A stretch of 64,000 nucleotides of DNA, taken from the NCBI RefSeq assembly GCF_954871325.1, contig NC_088778.1, positions 32,624,730 through 32,688,729 of the forward strand, given 5' to 3'. The position numbers were made by a program, and so were the translations under genes. How positions within the stretch are numbered: position 1 is the first letter of the stretch; every line of letters begins with the position of its first letter. This stretch comes from Gordionus sp. m RMFG-2023. Lineage: Eukaryota; Nematomorpha; Gordioida; Chordodea; Parachordodidae. A model generated the notes under the pieces. That model searched no databases. It saw only the letters and a list, made by a program, of their open reading frames with translations, and was not told the DNA's origin. Below are positions 1 through 12,375 of this stretch, piece after piece.

Positions 1-514
1 ATGTATGTAAACATAAAAACTATTTTTGCAAATCTTGCAAATACAATAGTTTTTCTTTTTTTAAAAAAATTTTAATATTGAATATTATAATTAGGTGACA
101 GATATAAATGTCTCGAGGATTAAAAATATATCAATTAATGTGTAAAATGAATGTAAAACTTTAATATATTTATATAAACAATTTTTTTTTGTATTCCTTA
201 TTTTGCCGTTTAAATCAATCTGCCAATAAAATTAAATGGCCGGAAAAGCCGTTCAAAATCCTCTCCCCCTTACTGATTTTGCTAAAATGTTGGATACACC
301 TATTGCTAATTTTTAATCTAGTAAGGAAATTTAGATAAGAGTCTCTTTTCATTGGTTAAAACTTAAAAATAGCCCTCCAATGTATTTGAAGCAATGTACC
401 AGATATTATTTTTACGTATTTTTAAAATGGCCTCCAATATTTTCGAAGTTGACCTGACAAATAATTTTTAATCAAAACATGGAAGTTATGATTAACACTC
501 TTTTAATATTATGC
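1..514. other. AT-rich spacer, no gene seen
   Basis: Low-complexity A/T runs with no open frame of useful length and no recognisable motif. Nothing further can be supported. Confidence 0.5.
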
Positions 515-1145
515 ATCCGTGTTTTAACGTAACCTTTACCCTAAAAAAGGTATTGTAGTTTTAAACAAAAACATAAAATGAGACTCGCGTCTGCGCACTA
601 TATGATTAATAGAAATATTCCTTTACCGACTCTTACCAAAAAATTTACTATTTTATTTTTATTGTATATGTCCCATTAGATATTAATTAGTATGTTTTTT
701 AATAGAAAATCTGTTCGGCTTTAAAAGATTTCGACAATTCATACGACGTTGGTCAAGCGAGAATAATATCAAAACACGTGATCGATATCGTCAACATATT
801 TTGCCATTTTATACTATCGAACATATGATTTATTTATAACTTCCTTCCTTCTATCAGGGTTTTTTTTTAAAAAAACTTAGATTTTCATAAAACAATCATG
901 TTTATAAGAATATACACATGTACAAACCGCAATTTAGGATCATTTTGTATCTTAAAAATATTATTATCACTTACCAAAAGTAACGATTTTTTTGATATAA
1001 AAATAAAAATATACTTATATAAATGCAAAATTACGCGTATATTATTATAATTTATTATCATAAAAATAAATATTTATAATATATACAAGAAATCGTAAAA
1101 TAACCCTTTTACTATTTCAATGATAAAAATGGGGAGAATTCATCT
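515..1145. repeat. Dispersed repeat, copy A
   Basis: This block matches 4055-5300 in the same orientation once the insertion at 4309-4930 is removed from the second copy. Shared landmarks run in the same order: a CATCYGTGTTTT start, the ACCCTAAAAA tract, a TGCGCAC segment, CGGCTTTAAAAGATTTC, the AAAACACGTGATCGATATC segment and a GAGAATTCATCT end. No coding potential was found. The family is not recognised. It could be a non-coding transposon or an old local duplication. Confidence 0.7.
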
Positions 1146-4054
1146 GTTTATTAATCACATTCTTTGTATATAGAGTTAGTCGTGTTTGAAATTGGCTCAA
1201 GTTTAACAACACTACTGTAATGGCCGGGAGAGTATTCTTGTTTTGGATGACAAAACGATTGAAAAGAAATACTTTCAATGGATTTCGTAATAAAAAGGAC
1301 CCTAAATCCACTTCATGCCACAAGAGATGTGATTATAGAGCGGGAATTTCTGATAGCAGAATTTACTTTTATCATATATTGCATTCTAGCCTCACCCATT
1401 TGTGTGTAGGGGGTGGGGAGCAGACAAAAAATTTGGAGGGGCGCTTTTTTTTAAAATATCTTAGAACGAATATTTGAGTTATTTGAAGTCAAAAATTGAA
1501 ATGTACGACTTTAATTGATAAATATTACCACGTATAAAAATATGCAATTATCAAATATGTTTCCTAAAATTAGATGTTGTGCTTAGGGATTCGATTATAT
1601 AATTCTCTTTAATCGTGAAAATGTTTGTCTTCACAACTCGATGTGGATGATCTAAACTAGTACGGAATATTTGTAAATGTATTTTTCGTTATGATTATAG
1701 AGATTTGACAAAATCTGAATGTAAAAATTTTTTAGTCTTAGGGGTCCTCTTCTTCTATGAATTCTGGCAATTATCATGATTTTCAAAGCCCATTTATTCG
1801 AGAACTTTCTTTTATTTGGTTATACCCTTTTTGGTATAGATTTGATTTGCCAGTTTTTAGGTAATAGATCTTACAAGGAAGGCAAAGAAAACCTGCAGCT
1901 TCAATTCAGTTATTCAACCTATTCGTATTTTTAAAAGAAAATCTTTTCCCATAATTAATAACAGTCTTATTAGGGGATGCTGGTATTGTTAACTCTATTT
2001 TTTTTTAAAACGACCCGATTAAGAATTTTATGTAAGCCTCTTCATTTGGCAAATAGATGTCAAAACCGGTCTGTCATCTATGAGCAAAATCTTCAGAGTT
2101 AATATTATTTTGGTTATTATTTTAAGGGGCCGCTCTTTAAAATAATTCACCCTAATCGAAACTTTTTAACATACTCGAGATGCTGGCCTATTTGGCGATA
2201 CCTGATTTCAGTCCAATTGTAAAATATTTACAATGATAATAACTTAGAAATCTAACCTCTCAATTTTGTTTTTTTGGGAAGCTCAAGCTCATTTTTCTTA
2301 TTCTGAATCTTGGCATCTTGATTATTTTCATTCTTCCACCAAATTAAATACACATACAATTTCTCCTTTCCTCATTACAATATGGGGTACAGTTCAAATT
2401 TATTTTATTTTTGGAGGGCCAGTGGTAGATTTTAAATAAAAAAATTTTTTTTTTTTTTTTGGGGGGGGGGGGGGTAAAATAGGCCTCTAATTGTGCCTCT
2501 ATCCAGGTCAACTTCTTTAATGCTTGTTATTTATGAAAAAAACACCTACATTTTGGTTAGTAATTGTTCTCTCCGTCGATGTCGTTTTTATCCATTCCAC
2601 ACTTCATCTTTTCTAATTTGCTGTTGCGTATAGATTTTTAGACTATTATTGCCTAAGCTAAAAACCAAATGCTCCTATCATATTAATCATTCTTTTATAT
2701 TTGCAGATTTTTGCCTTCCAAATCTTCCCAGGATATAGCGTAATTCCTAATAGTTTTATCCTATATGAGCATTCCTCGGTTAAAAAAATTTTTTATTAAT
2801 AAACTATTTCCAATCATGTTTGAATATGATTCATACTATTTCTAGCTAAAAAACGAGAGTTTTTTTACTAAATCTTATAAAAGAAAATAAATAGGAATTT
2901 TTGATGACAGAAATTTTGGGCTCCAAAATAATTTGCCACCCCCCCCTCCCTCCAAAAAAATAAAATAAAAATAATGGTTAGTCACTAGGTTTTAATATCA
3001 TAATAATTTGGTTTTTTTTAATTTTAAAAAATTCTGCAAAAAAAAACTTACGAAGTTTTGATTTACAAATTAAAATGCTAAAGCAAAGTATTTGAAAAAC
3101 ACAAACAAGTTTTATAAGGTTTTTGATGAACTTACTTTATATTTTGTTTCAAGTTAATTGCTATATAAACAGTTACTCTCTTTACAACGTGTTCGAAATC
3201 TATTGAAAATATATATATAATCAAAATATAAATTGTAAACCAATATTTCAACTCCTATAACTTTTAATCTATGCCTTTTTGTAGGGGTTAATTAATACAG
3301 AATTTCCTGTTCAAAACAAAAAAAATAGTTCCCACAAGACTTAAGAAAATAATCCGATCATAAAAAAATGCTTATAGTGAAATCTAAATTTTTGCTTGTT
3401 GTAGAATGTTTATTACTAAGCTTTGTTATTTTCTCCTGTTTTGCAATTCTCTATATTTATTTATTAATCCAAATATCATCATACTCTTTAAGTTTAAGAT
3501 TGTTTATTGAAAAATTCCGACGATGTGACATTTAGGGCTGGATTAGATAATTTTACCCAGAAATTTTTTTTTAATTTTTTGAAATCTTAGATATAGAACG
3601 AAGTCATCTTTAGATAATTTTTTTGAAATAAAAAAGCAAACTGAAATAAATTGAAAATATTATTACTTGGAGATGGCGAACAGGATATCGTAAACAAGGC
3701 AAGTTTTTATAAATATAATTTTCGCTATATGGAATAATCCGAGCTATCATTACGCGATATTAAGCGCACTAGCCCTTGAACGTCATATGTATTTAAACGA
3801 GTTCTTTATATATAACAACAGAGTCAACGCTTGGTTCTCTCATGGGAAAACCCATCAAACTGGGATAAAAGATGGGAAATGATTAAGAGGGCCATCCAGA
3901 GCGCAAGAGGCAAAACCACTTGCTTATACGCCCACGGGAAATAAGAGGGAGAGGTTAAAAATCCCATACCCGATGAAGTAAAAAATAAATTTGATTATGG
4001 AAGGGTTATGTTAATTGGCATTGGGTGAGAGCCTATAAATAAACATGATCAAAT
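1146..4054. other. Gene-poor spacer
   Basis: Mostly A/T homopolymer-rich DNA. A poly-T/poly-G run lies at about 2446-2474 and a C-rich tract at about 2938-2952. A locally GC-richer patch at about 3820-3950 keeps one frame open for about 40 codons on the plus strand (reading SWENPSNWDKRWEMIKRA) but resembles nothing I recognise. The short frames at 1117-1477 look incidental. Confidence 0.4.
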
Positions 4055-5300
4055 ATGGCATCTGTGTTTTCAACTTGACTTTTACCCTAAAAAGGTATAG
4101 TAATTTATTTTTTTTTAATTTTTTAAAAAAAACATTAAATATATATTTGCGCTTGCGCACTCTATGACCAATAAAAATATTGGATAATAATTAATTATGA
4201 AGTTACATACACCAAAATATAATTTTTCAATTTTTTTTTTCTTTAATAAATAATCTATTCGGCTTTAAAAGATTTCAACAATTCGTACCACGCTAGGTCA
4301 AGCGGGATTAGAGGTCTGCGATGGGCGAGTTTTTTAGCCAAAAAGCGCACGCACTCGTTGTATTTGATTTTTTTAAATCCGGCCGCCACCCGCCCAATGT
4401 TAAAAACATTTTTATAAAATCCGACCACGCCGGTCTGAAATCAGAGACCTAGGCCGGGTTTGGACCTAATATCATATTTTCTAGCGGGTCTGGGCTGGGC
4501 CCGGGTTTTTAAAAATATTTTTTTTAATGGGCTTGGGGCATTTAAATTATTAAATTTAAATTTCGATTATTTAAAACAGTTGCTAATTTAATGAAATATT
4601 GCCCTTTCTATTCTTCTAATAAATAATAAATTTCAGTATCGTGTAAACAAAAATGATTACCTAAATATATTTAAAATATTGTTAATTTTCATTAAATAAA
4701 AAAAAAAAAATTAAATTTTTGTATATGGGCTTGGGGCCGGGCTTGGAAAATTTTTGTGAAACTTATTATGGGCTTGGGATTTTTTTTAACATTAAATATG
4801 GGCCGGGCTTGGGAAAAAAATTTTTTTTACTGTGGGACTGGGACGGGTTTGGTCAAAAAATTAAGGTCCATGAAGGTCTCGCCTGAAATATGGGCGGGTG
4901 GACTTAAAATCTGCCCAATGCGGGCCTCTAAGCGAGATATCAAAACACGTGATCGATATCATCAACACATTACGTCATTTCATACTATCGATACATATGA
5001 TATTTTTCCGATAATTTTTATCCTACATTCCAAATCAGGCTTTTTTTAAAAAATAAAAAAACTTAACTTTACATAAAGCGATCATTTAACAAGAATATAC
5101 ATGTTCCCATGCACAATTCGGGATCCTTTTGTATCTTAATATATTATTATTACTTACTAAAAGTAACGCTTTTTTAAATAAAAAATCAACTTATAAGTAT
5201 AAAATTTTTATATTTTATAATCACAAAAATATATATACAATAATCGTGATAAACCTTTTTACTTTTCGATAATAAAAATAATGAGAATTCATCTTGTTTA
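4055..5300. repeat. Dispersed repeat, copy B, interrupted by a MITE
   Basis: Second copy of the repeat at 515-1145. The alignment breaks exactly at 4309-4930, where a terminal-inverted-repeat element sits, and resumes after it, so copy A acts as the empty-site reference for that insertion. Confidence 0.7.
4309..4930. mobile_element. hAT-type MITE with 8-bp target duplication
   Basis: The ends are terminal inverted repeats: TAGAGGTCTGCGATGGGC at the left, and TTAGAGGCCCGCATTGGGC when the right end is read on the other strand. The flanks AGCGGGAT (4301-4308) and AGCGAGAT (4931-4938) form an 8-bp target duplication with one mismatch, as expected for hAT transposition. The copy A repeat has the uninterrupted site. 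The 622-bp interior has no transposase and consists of GGGCYTGGG-like blocks. The 97-codon plus frame at 4756-5049 is incidental. An older, end-truncated relative lies at about 58620-58975. Confidence 0.85.
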
Positions 5301-5334
5301 AATGTGGGAGCTAAAAAATTAATAAACATAAGTT

Positions 5335-6204
5335 TCACACGATTTCTTTGGCGCCGTCACTCAACTTGTATTTTCCTGCCTGTATAATTTTTTCCAAATT
5401 GGCTATTCGCTTTTGTAAATCGCTCGCGTCAAGCTCAACATACCCTTCAGAAAAACCGCGTTCTATGAACCTAACCATTTCGTGATAAAATTTAACCAAT
5501 TTCGTCATCAATTCCTCCTCGGAATTTTTCACGTTGACATTACGTTGACTTGATTTAGTTGCTGTCGATTCGTGCGATCTCCCTATGTTTGTGCCAGTTT
5601 CCTCGGTGCCAATCGTTGATCTTATTACGTTATTACTGGCCATTTTCCGGTCTACAGAATCATCAGCTCTCCTTGTAATATTTTCTTTTGCTAAACTTCT
5701 CGTTAATTGGCCTTCCAGGTGAGACAACCCAGCCCGAGCGTGAGCCTCGCTGAGACTGGCCACCCCCTTATCGCTAGAACTGATACATATTGCGAGTTTG
5801 TAAGAGTGCAAGAAGGAAGAGTAAGGCGCGTAAACCATCGCGAAACTGATAAAGAGAACGGGCCCGTATGCTATGAGGGCGGCTCGACGCAACCCGGCCC
5901 GCCTGAATATACCCGAGATAAATGGGGAGATATTACTTACTGGCGATCTTCCCATTAAAACATTGTTTCCTGACATATAGGAGGCCTCCGTAGCTATACG
6001 TTGTGCCACGGCTTTTTCGAATATGGAATGGAGCATAGATGTCACGAATCTGGCTAGAGATAGCGAAGCCAGACAGTAGACCAGGAAGGAAGAGAAGCGA
6101 GAGAAAGGTTCGTTACAGGTCAATCCCAAAGCGGCCTGACTCAGGACAAAATCGTTAGGGGAAAATGGCGGAGTGTCTTGTTGAGTGGTGTCATAATTTG
6201 TCAT
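5335..6204 (-). CDS. Hypothetical membrane protein, 289 aa
   Basis: An uninterrupted single-exon frame from a good ATG to a stop, with near-balanced base composition in DNA that is otherwise about three quarters A+T. I do not recognise the family. Two hydrophobic segments, about residues 38-58 and 107-127, could cross a membrane. Between them is a basic stretch around 100-108 (RRAGLRR), then a Ser/Thr/Arg-rich region of about 150-230, and finally a charged, helical, possibly coiled-coil tail of about 255-280 (DLQKRIANLEKII). No signal peptide is evident. It lies 35 bp from the end of the dispersed repeat. The opposite-strand frame at 5707-5958 is a shadow. The unbroken frame and composition support a real gene; function is unknown. 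Upstream exons could exist, because only the ATG and the open frame define the start. Confidence 0.65.
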   Translation of the reverse strand: MTNYDTTQQDTPPFSPNDFVLSQAALGLTCNEPFSRFSSFLVYCLASLSLARFVTSMLHSIFEKAVAQRIATEASYMSGNNVLMGRSPVSNISPFISGIFRRAGLRRAALIAYGPVLFISFAMVYAPYSSFLHSYKLAICISSSDKGVASLSEAHARAGLSHLEGQLTRSLAKENITRRADDSVDRKMASNNVIRSTIGTEETGTNIGRSHESTATKSSQRNVNVKNSEEELMTKLVKFYHEMVRFIERGFSEGYVELDASDLQKRIANLEKIIQAGKYKLSDGAKEIV

Positions 6205-6815
6205 CCTTTCATTGTGGTGAGATGGCTGTTTACCAGGGAAAAGAAAGAAATCGATAAGAAAGTTTATTTTATTACACTTTCATAAAATAGGATAGTCATT
6301 TATTAGGCAATATATTTTCAATCAAAATAGCTTCATCAGAAACAAAATTAGCTAATAATCTTATATCAGAGAGAAAATTATTAACAGTTTGGATTTTTAA
6401 CTAAAAAAAGGGTTGGGTCATGTTCTAATTCAGTGATAATTATTCACACAACATTGAATAAATAGAAAGGAAATTTAAAATCCATATTTTTTGGGCCATA
6501 AATTAGTTTTATAACTTATTGAAGCTATTATCGCTAACCTAGCCTACAGATTGTATCAAGCTAATGAGGGAGCTCTTCAGAACTCTTAAAGAATTATAAA
6601 GACTAGTCAAAAAAAAATTAATTATTGAAAAGTGATGTCTAAAAGTGATCAAGAGGTTTATACCCTCAGGGAAGGGAATAATTTTAAGTGGTAAATTATT
6701 ATATAATGATGATTAAACAATAAAAATATCTGAAAAGATATATTAATAAATTAACTAATTTGACTTATTATCAAGCAACCATTAGTTATTATAAATATAT
6801 ACAAATAAATTCGCT
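6205..6815. other. Spacer, nothing recognised
   Basis: AT-rich DNA upstream of the 289-aa gene. No convincing promoter motif or coding segment could be picked out. Confidence 0.4.
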
Positions 6816-7190
6816 TCAATTAACAATATATATATAACCTACTAAGTAAAAAGGTGGAATCCCAAGATAGGCTTTGAAACTGAGCTTAGAACAACCTGTG
6901 GTTATAATATTATTTTGGGATGTAACATAATATTTTATGTTAGCTTCTGGATGATACCCATTATGATAATATGTTTGGCCTATCAACTATTTAAAAATTA
7001 ACAATAAGATATAAAAATTTATAACTTTAGTGAGATATTTATTATCCTCCTCCTTAATTATAATAGAAGGATGCTGATCCATTCCCATTAGCTTACTTTG
7101 TCCAAATGTTTGATTATATATATAAAATAATGCGGGACTTGTGCATACATAAAATAAATTCTTAGATATCAGATCTAAAGTAGAATTCAT
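6816..7190 (-). CDS. Possible small two-exon gene, unknown
   Basis: Two minus-strand open segments can be joined by a 39-nt intron at 7025-6987 that starts GT and ends AG after a T-rich tract. The join keeps phase 0. Exon 1 starts at ATG 7190 (an upstream start or exon is possible) and ends at 7026. Exon 2 runs from 6986 to a TGA at 6816. The joined product would be about 111 residues, with segments such as FGQSKLMGMDQHPS and TGCSKLSFKAYLGIPPFY. Codon content looks more protein-like than the neighbouring spacer, but no family is recognised. It may instead be a relic of a larger gene. Confidence 0.25.
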
Positions 7191-7208
7191 CAATTTTTTT
7201 AAATTCAC

Positions 7209-10200
7209 ATGTGTTTCATAGATAGCTGATCAAAAGCTATAATAATCGAATAAATTATCATTATGACGTTAATCGACATTTTACTATTTTTATCAACATT
7301 TATATGTATCTAATATAAATTAATGTTATTAATAAACTTAAGCGTATAACGTTATCTTGCAGGCTTGAAAGTTCGAGCAAGTCACGTATTATGGGAAAAA
7401 AATAAAATGACATATATAGTATAGAGCATATCCATTGGTAGAAGTACTAATGGGGGTTTCTAAAATATATAATAATTTTTATATAGGTAAAGTAAATCGT
7501 TAAAAATGTGTTTGCAATTATGCGAAGTATCTATTGATTTTAAGAACATTACGAACAGTGGCATAGGGGGGAGGGCGCAGGGGCTCGAGCCCCCTGAAAA
7601 ATTTTAATAGGCCCCTGAAGAAAAAAATTTTTTTTTAATGGCTCTTTAATATTTTCTTAAACTTAAATTTTTTTGATTGCCCAATGAATGATTTCTTTTA
7701 TAATTCTATTGAGTAATATATAGATTTAATTTTATCATTTAAAAATTAAAAAGTATATCTAAATTATTTATGAATACTATTTTAATTATTAGATTAGATA
7801 AATACTTATAAATTATATTTTCACTATGTCAGCTTGCAATCAAATTCTGTGTTAAAAATAGAATATTAATTGTGGTAATTCGCAATATTTTTCCTTTTGT
7901 TTATATAAAATTAGTAAAAATATCAATCATTTTAATAAAAAAACTTTGATTTTTTATATCATTATTTTTTTTTATCGTTTGTGGAAAAATATTTTTATCA
8001 TCATTATTAATTTTATGCTAAAAAAAATAAATTAGTTTTATACGATTATTTCATCAAGTTTTTTTAATGATCAAGTGTTAAAAATTATTACTGTTCTGAT
8101 AATAATGTGTTTAAGGAAGTTATATATTGATTTTTGTAAGTCTTATATTATTGGTAATCTCTTTTATTTTTTTGGTAAGTTTTTGCATATTTTTGAAAGG
8201 ACCATAATTTTGTTATTAATATCACCGACTAAATATTAATTTAGCATAACAGTTTAAGCTTTATTGACTTTTATTTTTTAAATTATTATATAACCCTATT
8301 AAATAAATATTATTTAAATATTAACAAATTTAATATTCTAATTAGCCGAGTTCAAAATCACTAATCAACTATATTATTAATCTTTAATTTAAATTACCAT
8401 GCCTCTTCTTAAAATTATTAAGGTCCAAATCCAAATAAGTATAATAGATTTATATATTAAAAGTAAGTAAACATATAGTTTACAATCCTCTATTAGATAT
8501 AATTGGTTATAAAATATTAGGTTAAATACCATTTTTACAGACGTATTTGACAGTTATATAATATAATACAGTTAACATTTAAATAAATTTTATTAATAAA
8601 TGCTTTTGATAATAAATATGTATATGTAATAAATTGCTTTAAAATATATAACCCCATCTATTTATTTAAAAATAATTTTTAAAATTTAACATATAATTTA
8701 TCCCAGAATGGATGTAATCAATTAGATAACTCTTCTTCTCTGCTATTTTTTTCTTATTTGAAAAACAGTTTCGAGTTAAATTTTTAATACTAGTTGTTTG
8801 ATATTATTACAAACTACTATATTTTAAGATATAATATACCAACTAGAGGTGGTGCGACAATATTATATAAAATCTTAATTGATCTCTTTTATCATATCAT
8901 ATTACTCTGGTTCATATTTTATAGTTACAAAATGTTTCATTTCTAATATGGCATCCCTGTCTTGTAAATTTAAGGCTTCAATACATTTGCATAATTTCTT
9001 CTAAAGATTTTTAGTGTTTTTGTTTTATCAATTTATCTAGCATAATAAATTCTGATATAAGTCAATATAGTGAGTGTCATGGCTATGGCAGCAAATTAAT
9101 AAGCATATATTCTTTGTGTGGCAATGTAATTTAAGATTATTATTATAAGCAACGCTTCTGATTATAAATCATGTTTAACTTTTATATGATAATTAGCAAT
9201 TAGCTAATGATGCATCATCATGACACACTTTAACATCCTATACAATAAAAATCTGCAAAATATTTAATTTTTTATCTATCAATATTGAAATAGATTCTAA
9301 AGTCTGCGGTAATAATATTGACAGATTTGCATGTGCAGTTAATTAATCAAGAACTTTTAATTTATTTGAATCAGAAAAGTATGCAAGAAAGGGATAAATA
9401 TTGTTTTTTATAGTTTTCTCTGACTGATACAATTTTAATATTGTAATGATAGGCTTGTCTTGCTCCAGTAGAGTGACAAATTTTAAATTTATAAAGCTGT
9501 ACTTTTGATTATCTACATTTTCCTAATTTTCTCAAGTTTTAATTCTTAATCAAATCTATGTCATTTATTTAAAATATTTTGCTTTTTACAGTGAAAAGTT
9601 TTAAATGTTTTTTTGGTAAATTTTAAAATGGGAGATAAATATAAGTCCGATTAAAATTTAATAATTCATAGAATATATATTTCTTATCTGATGTGGATGT
9701 GACACATAATTAAATTGAAATATATATATATGATAATAGGCAGAAATCAATATTATTTTGAAAAATTTTACACGACATTTGAATTTTTTGGATTTGGAAG
9801 ATATTTTTCTCCCTGCCTTCCCCAATCCACCCTCCTCCAAGCTGCGTGCGCGTTTCAATTTCTCAACAAAGATAATGAAACATTTCTGCTAAATCAATAT
9901 CATTTTTTGAAAAATACTGTAGATTATTGGGTAACCATATTATTTACCGTGTTATGCATATTTGATGGAAAATATTTTCATATTTTTAAATTTATTTGAG
10001 AATAAAATTATTTAATATATAAAAATTAAGAATATATATATGCTAGTTTAACCGTTTTTGCAAGTTAAACAATTTTATTTGCAAATTAATATTAAATATG
10101 GAAATGTTTTCCATCAAATCTACAAAATATTGTATTCATTTATTATAATATAAAAATCAATGGCTATCCTATTGAATCTAGTAATTTGGTTCAGGCTAAG

Positions 10201-10718
10201 AATAATCAAAAAAGGATATTAATTAAAAATAGAAAATAAATTTATTTAGCAAACCTTTTATATTTCTTTAAAAATACGCAATTTTAGCTTAAGGGAGATC
10301 CCCCCCCCCACCTTGTTGTCTAAGCGCCATGTAATATTCTATAATGCACATGTTAAGAAATAATAAAATTAATACAATAAAAAATTATTTTTTTATGAAT
10401 GAAACATTATAAATAATAATTAAAATATTTGCCATTATTAAACGTTGTAAATTGTAAAACCCTTTTGAATTGCATTTAAAAATATAATAGAAAGTTATCC
10501 AGAAATAATTTTTATTTGGAAAATCATATCTAGTAGTATTTGCATGTAATATATAAGTTGCCTGTGTTTAAGCAATACAAACAGAAATATACTTTACTCT
10601 ATTTTTTCTAAAAATATAATTGATAATTACTCAATAAATTTACTTTACCCCTCTAGCCTACCCCTATCAGATGCCTATACCCTCCCCCTTAAAATATAAG
10701 AAGCAGACCCATAACTCC
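7209..10718. other. Long AT-rich spacer with one transposon-like terminus
   Basis: No supported gene. At about 7556 the sequence CAGTGGCATAGG followed by a G-rich block and a CCCCTGAA run resembles the terminus of the CAGTGGCGTAGC hAT-like family seen at 47738, but no matching right end was found. C-runs lie at about 9811-9835 and 10300. The frames at 9658-9999 are incidental. Confidence 0.35.
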
Positions 10719-11780
10719 TGTTATATTTTAATATCTTATATATTTTAAAGTGTACGTTATATATTTTAAAGGTTACGTTATATATTTTAAAGGTTACGTT
10801 ATATATTTTAAAGGTTACGTTATATATTTTAAAGGTAAGTTATTTTAATAGTATATTATTATAACTTTCCTACATTTAATATTATATTATGGAGGTCAAT
10901 GTAATTGCATAATATTTGAAGTTAAATTACATAATTATAAAATACTATATATATAAAAAATGGCGACGAGGTTAAAAAAAGTCGCGCGGTTTTCGATCTT
11001 TGGTCAAGTTAAATATTATATATAGAATTATAAAAAAAAAATTCTGTTTATAAAAGATAATAATAGATCTGTTTAGAAATTATGGATTAAATAATATTAC
11101 AGGAATTAAAAGATGAATGTTCCATTGACGATATTATATTGACTATAGAAACATAATGAATTGTTAAAAATATCCCTCAAACTGACGCCATTTTGTAAAA
11201 ATTATTTATAGCTTATGGAGGAATAAATATTATAACTGATATAAAAAAAAATTTACTCTTTCCAAGAAAAATTGATGATGTAGTATGGGCAGATATATAC
11301 AAAAAATTGCAAAACAACTTTATAAAGATGAAAGAACTGTTCAATCTTAGAATTAATTAGATTAAGTCGCCTGTCTAAAAAAATCCGTTTTGAGTTATTT
11401 ATAAACTATAAAAGATAGCCTGAAGATGCGAATTTGGAGATAATGTAGAACTAGGAACTCGTGATCAATTAATCGCTAGACTAAAGATGTCATAATTAGA
11501 TAAAGAACTACGTTTAAGATACCCTAAGGACTTGGTTAAGCTTAAACAAAGTTGTAGAAATCGCTTTAGATGGAACCGGACCGACTTAGAAATAAATAAT
11601 ACTAATGAGATAGTTTATAAAATCGAAGAGACGACCAAAATATAATGATAATAATAAACGAGTAAATCAAAATGATAAAGATAATCGACACAGTATAATG
11701 ATAATGATAATCAGACATTATCAAAATGAAAATTAAACATACATTAAAAGAGAACCAGTGCTAAAAAATTTAAAATTTTC
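10719..11780 (+). mobile_element. LTR retroelement fossil (Ty3/gypsy-like): LTR and gag-like remnant
   Basis: A TGTTAT-starting repeat (about 10719-10960) is followed by a GGCGACGAGG segment, resembling the leader and primer-binding region that follows the 5' LTR in many Ty3/gypsy elements. Beyond it comes a gag-like remnant with a readable stretch TRDQLIARL around 11460 and an Asn-rich tail. The LTR portion also occurs at 22344-22467. The element is broken in multiple places and truncated, with no pol seen. It looks old. The family assignment is inference from the leader and the gag-like text. Confidence 0.5.
10741..10845. repeat. 21-bp tandem repeat, about 5 copies
   Basis: The unit TATTTTAAAGGTTACGTTATA repeats with a 21-bp period, nearly perfectly after the first copy. 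It lies inside the LTR-like repeat. The related copy at 22344-22467 holds a single unit, so the array expanded after the copies separated. Confidence 0.85.
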
Positions 11781-11825
11781 TTAAAATTGCTTTTATCTAT
11801 CCATCATTAGTCATACCATCGTAAC

Positions 11826-11985
11826 GGGGTAGATTATTTAAAAGATATTTTTAAATGGATCTAGATACAGATACATCGTCAAAATAATATCTAGATATCG
11901 ATATTTTAATCAAAAATTATCTGGATACAGATACAATACCACATTTTTATATCTAGATACTGGATTCTCTGGTATTTTTATATTA
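11826..11985. mobile_element. Small MITE copy (GGATCTAGATACAGATACATC family)
   Basis: Closely related to 51133-51295. Both contain a TTTTTAAATGGATCTAGATA start segment, several AGATACAGATA words and a CCACATTTTTATATCTAGATA segment, in the same order. The ends of this copy are less clear, so the limits are approximate. No coding capacity. Confidence 0.6.
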
Positions 11986-12375
11986 TATATATTATTATAA
12001 CTTTCAAGATTTCATGTGATTAGATTTATAGTATAAAAAGATTATTTCGCCGAAAAAAACAAATCTTTTAAACTATTTTTACATTACAATTCCAGTGCAA
12101 AAGAATCTAAGAGATGGAACTTAAGATAAATAAATAAAAACATGTTTTGGTAATGTTTAACTATGAAGGTCAGATATATGACAAATAATTTACAAATAAA
12201 TTTAAGCATATTATAAATGTATTTTACAAAATATTTTTTTTTCTAAAAAAAAGCATATTTTTACAAAATCATGTTTTAAATAATTTTATAAAGGTAAAAA
12301 TCCACTAAAAAATACGAATCAATATGGTAAAGGAAGATAAAAAAAAATATATAACTATTTTCATTATTATAAAAT

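Noticed and set aside
2446-2474. Poly-T/poly-G block as a regulatory or telomeric signal
   Set aside because: Simple homopolymer runs; similar runs occur at many places in this AT-rich genome and no TTAGGG-type unit is present.
2400-3000. A hAT element bounded by CAGTGG near 2423 and CACTAG near 2983
   Set aside because: Only a few end bases agree, no target duplication is visible, and the interior is homopolymers.
5707-5958. 83-codon plus-strand frame
   Set aside because: Lies wholly inside the 289-aa minus-strand gene; the GC-rich composition reduces stops on both strands.
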